Shown here one piece after another: positions 35,360-48,354 of a stretch of DNA of 64,000 bases (position 1 is the stretch's first letter; each line of letters opens with the position of its first letter). Both the position numbers and the translations under genes were made by a program. Under the pieces are notes generated by a model. The model was not told the DNA's origin, did not search any database, and saw only the letters and a program-made list of their open reading frames with translations. Source of the DNA: Norana najaformis (lineage: Eukaryota; Annelida; Clitellata; Crassiclitellata; Hormogastridae); contig OZ029929.1 in assembly GCA_964023275.1 (NCBI GenBank), positions 5,043,381 to 5,107,380 on the forward strand, given 5' to 3'.

Positions 35360-35561
35360 TCTGGCAACAGCAGGCACCAATATGGCTAGAACACTCGGAT
35401 TTATATGATGGCTTACAACCAAACCCAACCATTACCAACACTACCCTTAATAGTCCCAGTGAGTATCTGGCTATAGAACTCACTCAGTTGGTGTGTTTTG
35501 TTGCCAGATAAAGCATGTCTGCAAAGCAATCTTGCCACATATGGTGTCTGCAATTACCAGA
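35360..35561. mobile_element. MITE with 27-bp imperfect terminal inverted repeats
   Basis: Left end TCTGGCAACAGCAGGCACCA (35360 onward) and right end, read inverted, TCTGGTAATTGCAGACACCA (35561 inward) pair over about 27 bases. Related ends are seen at 48032-48241 and single-ended pieces at 7950 and 19500. No coding capacity. Superfamily not recognised. Confidence 0.65.
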
Positions 35562-35579
35562 AATTATCAACTGAGTAGG

Positions 35580-38500
35580 TGCATGGATATACATGCGTGT
35601 ACACCACACGTTTCAATTTCTTTTTTGAGATGCGTCTGGGTCATCCATATGCAGCTGCTGATCTAAATAAGTTCCAAGAAATCTACGTGTGGGTCCAGGC
35701 AACAAAGTTTTACTGTCGCCATCCTCTTATTGTGAAACCAAGGCCAGAGGAAGGGTTTAATGTCTGTTTTTCAAAAGGATCAAATGTTTCTAAAAGCCAA
35801 TCTCAGTGAAACAGAATGAGCTAATTTTATGCTATAAAATGAGCAGATGTATGTGTGTGGACATTTATATAGGGCATTTCTAAGAATCCTCCCTGTTTTC
35901 TCTCTTCATATCACTGTATGTCTCTTTGCTGCCTATTTCACTTGGCTGCTTTCCCTCACTGTCTGGCCTAATTATTGGAAGAGAGAGAACATTGAGCTGT
36001 TGCAGAAACTCCATGCTTACACAACTTAAGTGCCGGCCTTATCAAAGAGTGGGAAAGCAGTTACAGTAAGAATGCTTGTATATTACAGGGTGCACACACA
36101 TACATCCTTCCCAAATAGGCTTATAATATCATCAGCCAATTTTTCCAATTTCCTGACAATGCTAAACAGTGCATGCCTCTTAAACCAGAGCTCCAGAGTT
36201 TTCTTACATCATTATAAAGCATACTTTACATACTTAAAAACCATACAACAGATATCCAGTATGTGTACATGTTTGTGCATATGGCATGATATTGTAAACA
36301 TACATCCATTCACACATAAATGCATATGCACACACATAAAAACAAAATGTACACAAATATCCAATTCTAAGAAATGTTATTGTAACTATTCATGTCAGCT
36401 CTATAGCATTTGCTTGGCACCATGTTTTCCATATCTGAAAATCAACATCAAGCTTGAAAAGAAAGCTTCAGGTCACAGCTTAACTAAAGCCATTCATCAA
36501 TGCAATCAAACATCAGAAAGCCACAAAGCCTTCACCAAGGTAAGTGTGTATCTGGACATTTGTACAGCACCTTTCAAGAACCTCCATATATATACCTCCA
36601 TACCGTACATACATAATTAGCAGTACATATGAATTTATTTGATAACTTCATGGTTAAACATTTGACAAACATTGGCCAGCAAAGCATATCATGGTGGAGT
36701 GCAGAAAGGCATCTGAATTCATAAGTCTTTATTTACCAAAATTCATGATTACTTTGGGCTACTAAGCTCATTTCTGGCTTTCCATTTTTGACACACTTTC
36801 ACAGGTTCATACACACACAAGTAGTCATGAACTGCCTTCAGAATTTCACATAATTATTGGCTTCCACCACTCATCTGCAACTGCGGTAATACATTCCGCA
36901 AATGACGCCCATGTCCTTTGAGATATTCTTCTGTTCCCGTTCTCTTTTGAGGATGACGACTGTCACCTGAATTTGCATCCACACCCTTATACGTCAGCTC
37001 ATACCAGACACTAGAATGGCTCAAATGCTTGCAGACATGTAATGCGCTGGCACGGTGGTGGTAATGAAGCCCACGCACTAATTATTGTGACCCACCTTCC
37101 CACATTCAGACATTAATGCAGCTTTTCATTTATAGGGTCTTTCCCACCATGACAACAGACCCGTTCAGACTGGTTCAGACTGGTTTAGCCCGGCTTCCCG
37201 TTATTGTGCAATCATGGGTTTTCGAAGAACCTGGTGACTCATCACAACATAGGTTTGACGTTTTCCCACGCGAATGTCCACATCATATATTCCACATTGT
37301 CAAGAATCCCTGCTGACATCAGTCCGCTTGCACGCTGGGCGCAACCAGCCAATCACATCACTCCCACCACATGTTCGTGTCACCAGGCGTGCTCACTAAC
37401 CATATGCATGTGATTCGTGCATGCATGAACAAATCAATAACCCGATGACTCATGAAAATTTCCTATACAAACGTGCATTTCATACTTGCTGACCAAGCCA
37501 CATATTATAGTGTTCACAAATACTTTATCACCACTTACTTAATGACTAAGGCTACATACCTGATAATGTATCAAGACACTAAACATAGCACCTTTTAAAG
37601 TGGGACAGCATTATAAAAATTGTATTATTGTTATTATTATTAATATTATTATTCACAAGCGCCTCACACATGGCTACTTAAATGAACAACACAGGTGCGA
37701 GTTACGGTAGGTTGAGAATGTATGCTGGGTAGAGTTAAACGAAACATCATGTATACAAGGGGAGTCTGTTCCAGTGGGAATGTCTGAACATACACAGATG
37801 AATGCACGATCAATTCCTGTTGATGTGTAGAAGTCCAGCACTGGTATATCTTTGCAGGCAACATCTCAATAAATTGCAACTGTGAGCCTCCTCAAGACTG
37901 TAACACTGAGCTCCCTGATGCATGTTGAGGTGGTGCCAAAGAGTGAAGCTAAATAAATATAATTAGCTATTTAAAAGTGCACTTATGATTATGATTGCAA
38001 AACAAAGGTGTCAATTTAAAATTACCTACTGTTGCATTTTCAGTGAGAAACTATGCAAATTCAGTTGCCCAAGTTAAATAAACTAGCCTGATTTGTAACA
38101 GGTCAACCTCATGTTACCTCTAGTAGTCGGAAAGCTAGGCCACACTGCATATTCCTTTAATTATTGATTTCCTTTTTCCTTATGTTTACATGGCATCATC
38201 ATCTATTCATGACCCATCAATCGACGGTGCAAAGTACATGCTCTAGCCCTCCTGGAATGCACCCATCTCAAGAGAAGTTGAAACCTGCACACAGGAGATG
38301 AACAATCAACCTTTCACCCAACACATCAAACGGGGAAATAAAAGTACGTTGGTGTCAGAAAATCATGCATTTAACCAAAAACTCTTAGGCCGACTCAAAA
38401 ACACCGGGTGGCTCGTTTTTTAAAGAAATTATGCATAAGTTGACCCAGTAACAGTTTCAGTGGCTTCTTGCAAGAAGCCATTGAAATACATGTGTCCATG

Positions 38501-39300
38501 TAACTCCGCAAACATGTTACATATAAATATTTATAGGAATATCCGATATCTAATAATACACATACTGGTAAGTCAAAAACATGTCAGATATGCATGCAAG
38601 CCAGTGGTAAACCTCCTGCCTATCATTATGTCACCTGCTGTATGCCAAACGTTGTGACAGTACTATAAAAAACCAACTTGGCCTATATATCATGTAAGCC
38701 AATGTACTATTATGCATGTATGGATGTATCTAGGTATGTATGTATGTATACATGCATGTATGTAAGCATGTACCTATGTATGGCCGTATGTCCGCACGTA
38801 TGAAGATACATAATATTGCACCTTTTAGTACCTTACAAAAGCACTGAACATATGTCTATCAATCTGAATATGCATATACTGTATACGTTTTCTGCATATA
38901 ACCAGGACAAGATTTGTAAACTGAGCATCAGAGCAGTGGAGAATAAGGCGTCTTGTCAGAGGATTTGCCAATTCAAGGTGTTAACCCAAACTTTTCAATG
39001 AGCTTTTTGAAAAATTTAAAAAACCATATTAGTAACTTTTATAACCGACTCCATGGCATCGCCACCCCATCCCACCCCACCACAACCAAAATTCAAATGA
39101 TGGCCTCTGGACCTCCCCTTAAGCAGGTATGAGAATTGGACAAGGTGTCCTATGCATCCTGCTAGAGTACGTGGTGACAGGGAAAATAAGTTTCCCTTTT
39201 GGGGAATGTTGGACCTCAGTGCAATGAGGGATGGTCTGAACCAGTGGCAAGAAATTCCCCCTTCACCCCCACAAATCACACCCCACATCCTGCATGTAAT
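35580..39300. other. Intergenic sequence, no gene seen
   Basis: AT-rich with tail-like fragments (CATTTGTACAGCACCTTTCAAG at 36556, ATATTGCACCTTTTAGTACC at 38812) and GTATGTATG repeats near 38720-38790. None of the open frames shows a domain or codon pattern of a gene. Confidence 0.4.
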
Positions 39301-40734
39301 TAGCTATTAATGTTATATGCATGATATGCATATCACACATATTCATTATATACCTATGTATACTTGCATGCAAAAGTTTAACCATTTATTTACTAAATAA
39401 ATGACTGTGGCATTTTAAGACCCAAAAAGCGCTATTACCAACATATAAGAGAATAGCAATATACATAAAAGCACGGATTGATGATAATAATATTGATGCG
39501 GAATAAATGAAAACAGATAAATTGTTCAAAAATGTATTCCGTTGTTGTGTTTGAGCTTCTGCAGAGAGATCCTTCAAACCCCTGGACCACAAAGGTTCAG
39601 CAGGTGTGTATACAAGCGTGTACAAGTAAATGTAAAGGTCTACAACACAGTTTCAGCTGTCTGGTCTTCACTTTTACCTTTATTAATAAACATACAAAAA
39701 GCACTATAACCAACATAAAAGAGAAAATACAGTATATGCATGTATATAAGTATGATGGGTATTGCAAGGCAAACTGTGTAAGTTTTGTAGTATTTTTGTG
39801 TTCATTGTCTGTCTTTTGCAAAATGTAGTATATATTAACAAGTGCGCATAAATATCATATTCAGACACGCGCCGGGTTTTATGATCAGTTTTTCAGTGTT
39901 CCTGGAACTAGGAGATGAGAACCCAGAGCTTGGCTATGAACTGGAGCTGACAAAAACAGGAAGCTCATTCATGGTTTATAAATGTATTCACTGTTTCGTA
40001 GGGATAAAAGAATAACTGTGGATTTAAAAAAACTGTTTCTGTCGCACATCCTATAATAGGCATGCATGGATTGTGCATGTGTGTGTGTGTGTTTACCTGT
40101 CAGTCCGAGACAGGTAGAGCACTTATGCAGCAGCAGGCTTCCACAAAATAAAGCACCAGGTGTGTTTGGTATTAGTAAACTGAGATATACATGAAACTGT
40201 AATGGATGGAGACAGAAGTAGGGAGAGTGTCACAGAAATCACATTTTCTGCCTGGCATGCTGAGGATAATAGCTTTGTTACACACTGCTGAAGACAAGTG
40301 TCTAGTAACAGAAAACAGTTATTGTGGTCAGTAATCAGACACATATGTCTGATGACCGTAACATGCCCAAAAGCTGTCACTGGCTATGTACAGTGACTGT
40401 CTGGTTTTACCTGACAATTTCTGTTGATAAATTTTCATGTTACAAATATGAATGTCTAATATTCACAGACAATATATCAACACAAGACTGTCTCTCAGAA
40501 AGTTCATGTCTATGAGCTTTCCAGTCATAAAAAGTCCAAAAGGCAGTGTATGGATTGTAGCCAGAAGTTCAGAATATAGGCCTAACTTGTGTAAGATGTA
40601 GAGCACACCGGTCAAATGCAGTAAAGGATCCAGTTTACAAAGAAAGGGGGCAAGTAAGTAAGGCTGTACCTAACTTGGCCTAAGGGCTGAATCAGCAGAT
40701 AATAATTTCATTTTGCCGAGTTTTCAGTTGCCCC

Positions 40735-40935
40735 GTTTTGGATGACCTTGTTCTTTCCCTTTCGGATGAAAGTTTACAGTTTTCAAAATTTTTATGATCT
40801 AATTATTTTGCCAATTTTTATGATCTTCTTAAAGTTTCAAACAAATCCGATGACCTTTCCTTTAGTTTCCCAAATTTCTCTTGAAGTTTTTACGTTTTTT
40901 AGTTTTCCAGTTCTATCACAACTTTTTACTTTATA
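40735..40935 (-). repeat. Minisatellite copy, inverse sense to 33.0 kb
   Basis: TTTTTATGATCTAATTATTTTGCC, AATCCGATGACCTTTCC and TTTAGTTTCCCAAATTTC are the complement of the 33-kb unit type. The 40788-40880 part is repeated inverted at 41885-41973. Confidence 0.65.
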
Positions 40936-41507
40936 AGTTCTCTAAGCAACCCTTGTGTTAACCAGTTTGGAGGAACTCAGTGGTGTCTCCCTAGAATCAA
41001 ATGAGGTATAGCAGGACTGGCCTCTGGATCGGCCCTTAGTTGCACGTGACCTAAAAACAGCCAGAGTATTAACATGATTAAGTGCTGGATGCCACACTGA
41101 CTGCTCGCTGCTGTAAGGAAATATCATGCTCCTGATGGGACTGCTCTGAGAGGTGTAATGAACTGTAAACTCACATTCTAATTCTGCTCTTCAAAGGAAT
41201 CTGCTTAATTAGTCTGACAAACGATCAGGTGTACATCCAATCTTTTCTACCACTTTGGCAACCTGCAGTATAAAGGGCTCATATATGTTTCGTCTACTCT
41301 AAGTCTTAATTATTAGTAGCAATATACATTTAGCGCATTTTGAAGACCTTCAAAGGGTATACTATTTAAAATGTCCAGATGGATAGAGAACAGGTTAAGA
41401 TACGATAACAGCAGAGAAAAGTGTCATCATCATCATGATCGTTACACCGCTTTTGAGAGGCATTAAGAGATGCAATAATAAGTGTCTTGATACATACAAA
41501 CATATAT

Positions 41508-41765
41508 ACAGTACAAGCACACATACATATATACATACATACATGCATACATACATGCATACATACATGCATTCATACATGCATACATGCATGCATACAT
41601 GCATGCATACATGCATGCATACATACATACATGCATACATACATGCATACATACATGCATTCATACATGCATACATGCATGCATACATGCATGCATACAT
41701 GCATGCATACATACATGTATACATGCATGCATACATAGATACATACATGCATACGTGCATACATC
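41508..41765. repeat. ATGCATAC array with 88-bp higher-order period
   Basis: CATA and ATGCATGC units, but organised: a variant block containing GCATTCATACATGC recurs at 41571 and 41659, giving two 88-bp super-units. Six-frame open reading in both directions is an effect of the repeat. Confidence 0.9.
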
Positions 41766-41884
41766 ACTGTCCGTGGACTAAAAGCCCGCAGGTGTCCACG
41801 GCACATTTAATCGTTTCCTTGCACATCATTGCTGCCAAAGGCAAGCTATGGATGTTTGTTTTGTACCTTTTTTCCTAGACTTAA

Positions 41885-41973
41885 AGAAAACTAAAGGAAA
41901 AGTCATCGGATTTGTTTGAAACCTTATTAAGAAGATCATAAAAATTGGCAAAATAATTAGATCATAAAAATGG
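41885..41973 (+). repeat. Inverted partner of the 40.8-kb minisatellite segment
   Basis: CTAAAGGAAAAGTCATCGG, TTTGTTTGAAACC and AGAAGATCATAAAAATTGGC are the reverse complement of 40788-40880 at about 90 percent identity. Confidence 0.8.
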
Positions 41974-42602
41974 TTTCCTAAGTTTTACTTGGAGCACTGA
42001 AGTGTGAAGACACATCTCTGAATAAAAGCCACGAATAATCTTAAACAGATCACTCCCAAAAGCTTAAACAAGGCTCTATACACTACAACAACAAGACAAG
42101 CGAAGTAAATTAGGTAAAATACTATATATACATGTCCCTATAAATAACTGTATCCACAGGTCCTGGCATTGTAGACTCTTTTGGCTGAGGCACACACTTG
42201 ATAACCGCAACAGATGACAAACAGGGCGCATGGATTGTACAGCTCAATCGCTAATATTATTTATAATTACACGCACCAATTCCAAACCCCAGAGGGCGCA
42301 GTGGTTCAACATAGTAAACGCATGACCAACATGCTACTCTGCTTCCCTGAGGTAGCATGTTGGTCGTGCGTTACAAAATTATTATCAGGCAATGTCATTG
42401 CAGGTGGGCAGGGTCACCAGGTAGCGCTGGTAGACACCGTCTGCATGGTTATGGGTTTGACACTTTGATCGGGTCTCAAGCATAAGGAAAACTCTAGTGA
42501 AACTTGTCTGATCTGGAATGGCTAGTCTGCTTATTGCTATGTCATTATTATTATTATCATTACATGACACAGATTATCACTCAGGATTTTTATAAAATAA
42601 TG

Positions 42603-42760
42603 ATACTACTACTACTACTACCACTACAACAACAACTACTACTACTACTAATAATAATAATAAAATAATATTATTATTGTTATTATTATTGTTATTATTA
42701 TTATTGTTGTTATTATTATTATTATTATTACTACTACTATTATTATTATTATCGTATCCC
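42603..42760. repeat. (TAC)n-(AAT)n-(ATT)n hairpin-forming array
   Basis: An AAT run at 42645-42668 is followed by ATT runs to 42760, so the two halves are complementary. A second ATT-type run lies at 42880-42935. Confidence 0.85.
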
Positions 42761-43654
42761 AAAGAATTATATCCCAAGAGAGCCCTGTGACAGAACAACT
42801 TGATCTTGAATCAGTCTTCACTGATGTTTGGCAATTAATTGTTATAACTATTTTTACTATGATGATGATGATGATGGTGACTATTATTATTATTATTGTT
42901 ATTGTTGTTATTATTATTATTATTATCATAAATAAGTAATCATGAAGCACTTGTGGACAATTTGAGTTTCGAGTGGGTTTTGTTAACATGTCACTCAGTC
43001 ACTAACTCCACATAACAGCAACCACAGGTGCCTCAGTAAAGATGAATGAGTAATTTCAAAGAGAATTTATTTTACCTTGGAGAGATTAATTCCGGTTTCA
43101 TGCGGTTTCATGCGGGTGACAGCCTAGACAAATGATCTGAGACAATCTGCTAATCAGGCATCCACAGCTACGTAGCGAGGCAGATGATTGTAGCCATCAT
43201 GCACTTCAACTTCCAGAAAATATTGTCACACATGTAGCGCGATTACAGACAGGCAACGTCATAGTAGAGAAGAGAAAGATTCACCCAGATTTTCTCATTT
43301 CCCAGACCAATCTTATAATCATTCCCATAATGGTAGTTGTTGGCTTGTTCATTCAATCATTTACTACGGGTTCATGTGCTCATTTATCATTAGGTGTTAG
43401 CTCACTCATTCAATCAATAAATCATGTTTTTAGTTTATTCAATCATTAGCAGGTTTGTTCTATCATTGTTTTTTCAGTCATTCATACATTTGTTTGTTAG
43501 TTCATTCAATCATTTATGTATTCATGCATTTTTTGCTTTGTTCATTCAGACATTCGAATGATTGCTCATTCTTCATTTGTTCTTCCAACCATTCATATGT
43601 GCTCATTCTTCATTCATTCAGTCATTCTTGTCCGTGTTTGTTCATTAAACAAGG

Positions 43655-43850
43655 TAAATGTAAAAATAACATGTTTTCATGCTTTGACAGAAAGACTCCT
43701 CAGAAGTGTGGTCCAAAGGTTGAACGACCATTCAGAAGAGGAACAAACGTCATACTTAGGACCAGAACTGTTCTTGGTGAACGTGCTTTTTCGGTTGCTG
43801 GACATAGATTTTAGAAAACTCTCTCCCTGTGTCAATTCCAAGAGGGGATA
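43655..43850 (+). mobile_element. LINE family 2, C-terminal fragment
   Basis: The plus strand reads TNVILRTRTVLGERAFSVAG, then a stop near FWKTLPV, corresponding to the RTRAVFxERAFSxAG motif of the 12.5-kb copy in opposite orientation. Confidence 0.65.
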
Positions 43851-44688
43851 AAGGAGGATGGCAACACTTACCATCTTCATTAGGACACAGCGTCCTTGCA
43901 CAGAAACTACGACAACTACTACTTACTTGTAGTTTGACTTTTACTTACTCAGTTTTTAAGTGATTCCTCTCTCTTGTCCGCAACTGCCCCAACAGTAAAT
44001 CCGCTAACAGTCAATAAATGTAGCCTATAAAAATATTGAAAAAGTTGAAGCCTGCTGCTGCCGGTAAAGAAAGCCTACGAAGACTACTGTTTAGCTCAAA
44101 ATGACAAAGACTGTCGTTTATTTCAATTCCAGACACTTCAGTTTTGTAGCAGCACTAGCGCCTGCTATTTACAGACATTACTTTCAAGACAACGTTAGTT
44201 GCATTACCGTTATAACACCCATTATTTGAAGCAGCGATATAAAAAAGCAGGCACTTAGCAGTTCACTAAGCATAGCCCCTATACATCCACGCAGAGATGA
44301 GTGCTTAATTTTAGGAACAAGCTGTCATAGCATTTGCCTAATTCTATTATTAAACTCCCATTAGCTTGGTTCAAAGATTAAGAAGCAAACCAACGTAAAA
44401 GATAATGAAAAATTTGCTAATTTTTAACACAAAAATGCGATTTGACAGTACAGTTATCTTAGTGCACAGAAGTGCTTAAATGCGTTGTTTTTAAAAATAC
44501 ACGTACTTTATAAGACTTTTCAACATTATGTGTTGGCCTCTGCATGTATTGTCTTCACAACAGTTGTCTGACACTATAAGTTGGCCAGAACTGGTCAGTA
44601 TGAAGGAATAAGCAATTGATCTTAAATGAAAAAACAATTCCCTTACTCACAGGCATTATCTACAACAATTACAAGATCTAAAAAAGAT

Positions 44689-44936
44689 GACAATGATACG
44701 ATGATAACTATGATAATGGTAAAGGTAAACTGGCTGGTGGATACAAGACAATGATATGATGATAACTATGATAATGGCAAAGGTAACTGGCTTGTGGACA
44801 CATGACAATGATATGGCAAAGGTAATGATATGATGATAACTATGATAATGGCAAAGGTAAACTGGCTTGTGGTCACATGACAATGATATGATGATAACTA
44901 TGATAATGGCAAAGGTAACTGGCTTGTGGACACACC
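44689..44936. repeat. Minisatellite, four copies of a 57-75 bp unit
   Basis: GACAATGATATGATGATAAC...GGCAAAGGTAACTGGCTTGTGG starts at 44689, 44747, 44804 and 44879. The third copy has an internal 17-18 bp duplication. Confidence 0.9.
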
Positions 44937-45129
44937 TCAACAGACACTCCTCAGAAGCCTTGCCCCAAGGTTTGAAGGATCTCTTAGCTGAAGCACGAAC
45001 AAAACCGTGTCAATCCAACAAATCAGGATACTTTTGTTAACCACTTGCACCTTTACTCATAAATCAACCTCCAAAGAATGAAGAAAGATGGTCTGGTATA
45101 CTTTGAATGGTCACTCATCTACGGTCTGT

Positions 45130-45250
45130 ACATGGGGACCTTAAAATGCATGGTGCCCTTTAAAACGGGCACTGGTGGTGAAAGAGCTCACCCAATCAAT
45201 TCATTGCAAAATAAACAGGGTCAAGGCCATACTGTTGCTACATAAAAACT
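45130..45250 (+). repeat. SINE fragment, GACCGTATGGCCTCG family
   Basis: GGTGCCCTTTAAAACGGGCACTGGTGGTGAAAGAGCTCACCC, then GGTCAAGGCCATACTGTTGCTAC, a diverged inverted copy of 34550-34660. Confidence 0.55.
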
Positions 45251-46319
45251 GTACATTTACATCTGCTTATACTAACTGGGTTCAATGCTGCTAACTTCAC
45301 TACTTGCCAGCTTTGTATTTAAAATGTCTGAGGATCTAGCCGCAACCCCCCCCCCCCCCCCGATGTGTAGGAAAAGCAGGAGGAAAGGAATGACAGCAAT
45401 GATTGTTCAAGCATGAAGAAAACATTATAAATAAATCAAATGACAGATGTAGGTCAGACATACAGATTCAGGACATACACTATACAAACCTAGACAAGCA
45501 GACACATGCATGCAAATTGACATAAATTAGACAGACACAAGCAGACATGCAAAGCCACACAGAAAATCCATATTGGTATATATGCAACCTTAGACATTGA
45601 CAGACAGATGTGGGTACACCAGCAGGACAGACACAGAGGCACAAAGACAGACCAGACACAGACATACACAGAGGTACACAAACATGCAGGCAGGCAGATG
45701 TAAATTTTCAGTAAAGAAAGCTACACAAACACCTGGTTACATACATGTGTGTGTGCGCGCGCGTGTGTGTGTAAATATATATTCAACCATTTTGAAGGAA
45801 AACGTGAGTGACCGGCCAGTTGGAAAAATAATTATTCTCATAGACAGCAGCATTCAAAACCACCTGATAAAGCTGAAAAATCAATGTGGAATTAACCGTC
45901 TGCCAAACAAACTGACACCATTACCCAAATAAACTGAAGAGAGGATTGATTTACTTAACTTACAGTCACCTGGATGCAGCAGCTGTGACCTACAATGATC
46001 TTTGAGTAGTTATTGAGCTATTGGTGGGGGTTATTGTTCTTATTTTGCTTTTAGTGACAACAGATTGTTACTGAGTCAAATAACAAAATAGTTGGACGTT
46101 CATATTGTGATTATTTTATGTTACTTTATTGTCATTTTCGGAAAGTAGCAATAAAGGAAATGCAAGAATTATTATGTGCTGGTTTTATTGCATTTTTAGC
46201 GTATTTAAACTTCTCCACTTGTGCTATGTGAGTGCTAATAGGTGGAATTTGAATTATACTGTAATGTTAATACCATATTAGAACTCACTCTGAGAAAGTG
46301 ACCCTCTGATTTCAACTGC

Positions 46320-47456
46320 TTTTTGTGTGCACTGCAGATCGGGCTCGTGGAAAGGAGCTTAACACAAGAAAAGCGTACTCAAATGTTCATCTTATACAAG
46401 CATAAGATACCCAACAAATAGATTGGAGAGCTGAATGTGGTACATTCAACTGTTATTGCTACAGTCAACAATATGACTAAACTGTGGTACTTCAAATCAT
46501 AGCATCGCTGTAATCGACCACTGGTGATCACCACTGGTCGCCTGACAACACGATTATGAGGATTGCTAAGTTCTCACCAAAGACACCTTCTAGTACCATC
46601 AGATCCAGGTTATCTGGTTTCCTATAGAAGGAACTCAGCAACAGAACAATACAAAGGTTATTCAATGCTGGTCTGCAATCATGTTGTCCTGTATAAAAAC
46701 AGAAGTTGTGGACCCCTGCCCAATGGCAGCATATAATGCTTTCCGGCAAGAGCATTTTCAGCCAATTCACAGTTTCTGCAGGCATGTGAGGAGACTGCCA
46801 AATCAATCGCATAAGCCCAAGTACATCATACCAACAGTGAAGCAGGCACCAAAGATCATGGTGCGGAAAGTGGCGTCATATGCCGGACAGGCTGGGTTGC
46901 GGATAAAGCCGATGAACACCACAATAAATGGAACCGTGCATCTAAACATCCTGAAAGAGAAACTGCCAAACTTGATCAACATCCACTTCCAACAGGATGG
47001 TGCGCCGTGCTACAATTCAAAGGCCATCAAATCGTGGCTGATGCAGAAGAGCATTTCACTGCTGGAGACCTGGTCTGGAAACAGCCTGAACTTGAACATC
47101 GTTGAGAATATGTGGACAGTGATAAAACAACAGGTCTCTCTCCACAATCCAAGTTCTGCGGCAGACTTCATCAACGGGATCAAAGCTGTATGGGTGTGCA
47201 AGATAACACCCGGGTTGTGCAGAAAATTGGCCTGACTGATGCGGCACTTCATACAAACTGTCATCAAGAACAAAGGATATAATTACCAATATTGACTGTA
47301 GGTTCTAATGTGGTTCTTATGCTATCTTGTGAAATTAAACATTGCACAGACACGTGAAACTGCGCAAATGATGTTCATTTTTAAACACTGCTCGCTACTT
47401 CAGTGAATTGTTCATTAAAATATACTGGTCGCAAACTTTTGGCCATGACTACACAT
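46320..47456 (+). mobile_element. Dead Tc1/mariner transposon (Tc1-like transposase pseudogene)
   Basis: In shifting frames the plus strand reads ARGKELNTRKAYSNVHLIQA (start of the paired-like helix-turn-helix), HHWSPDNTIMRIAKFSPKT (second HTH) and, from 46681, an open 184-codon stretch with LPNLINIHFQQDGAPCYNSK and SGNSLNLNIVENMW. These are the second and third parts of a Tc1 DDE catalytic core (QDGAPCHxSK, PGNSPDLNPIENxW); the Pro and Asp of the last motif are changed. A Tc1-type terminal repeat, TACTGGTCGCAAACTTTTGG, lies at 47423-47442 followed by CCATGACTAC. I found no matching left repeat. Confidence 0.85.
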
Positions 47457-48031
47457 GAACTTGGAGGGGATACAACGTGCCACTACATTCCAGTTGAGCA
47501 GTGCCCATAGGAAAGGCAAATAGCATGGAATCTGAAGGCCAGAATGGAAGAACTGATGGAAGCATAGTGCAGATATGTACTCTGTTTAAAGTAACCTCTG
47601 AATACAACAAACACTAATGCAGCAAAAACTGTTGTAGATTAACTGTCAATAAACAAGGCAGAATTTGTTCTGGTATACTTATAAGCAAACTCACTATAGT
47701 CTCTTGTCGTAATTAGCCGAAAACTCTTTGGCTGTAGGTCATAGAAAATTAATGTGCTTTGAGCTTTTGACACCAAACAGTTTATATTTATGAGCATAGC
47801 ATGCATATAGTTCAGCAATGGCACAATAATGTGGTCAGTAAGCTTACAAACATTTTTGTCTGGTACTAAATTGCACTGTGACCCTTTGTCAAACACAAAA
47901 CATGGCTTTTATAGAAGCCACACAAAATTTTCTGATATAAGTTTCAAAATATAGATGTCCACTTCACACAACATTATTTCAGTCAACCCAAGATTCCAGA
48001 ATGCAACATTCCTGACACTGCTAAAAGTAAT

Positions 48032-48241
48032 GTCGTTTAGCAGCAGACACTAATGTGGCATATGGCGAAAATCCTCTTATATGTTACTTGTCTGGTAATC
48101 CAGCACAGACTCTGAGGCCTTAAGCCAGACAGCAAAGTGATCTTCCAACGGCAATCAGGACACAGGAAACCTGCTTCATGGATGGACAAACATAACATTG
48201 ATAACGGATGGTTCAACCACATATGGTCTGCAGTAACAGAC
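48032..48241. mobile_element. MITE, second copy of the 35.36-kb family
   Basis: Left AGCAGCAGACACTAATGTGGC and right CCACATATGGTCTGCAGTAAC are imperfect inverted ends about 210 bp apart, the same length as the 35-kb copy. Confidence 0.5.
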
Positions 48242-48354
48242 TTGACTCAGAGTTTCCAATGTAGCCTTTCTCTTGCTTTGTTTTGATGGGGATTTTGGGA
48301 CACTTTTGTAATGCATGGTTACATTATGTTACATTGTGCACCCCTACACCACCT

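Noticed and set aside
41366..41878. Several overlapping open frames on both strands (Met/His/Ala/Cys/Tyr repeats)
   Set aside because: Effect of the ATGCATAC microsatellite, which is open in nearly all frames.
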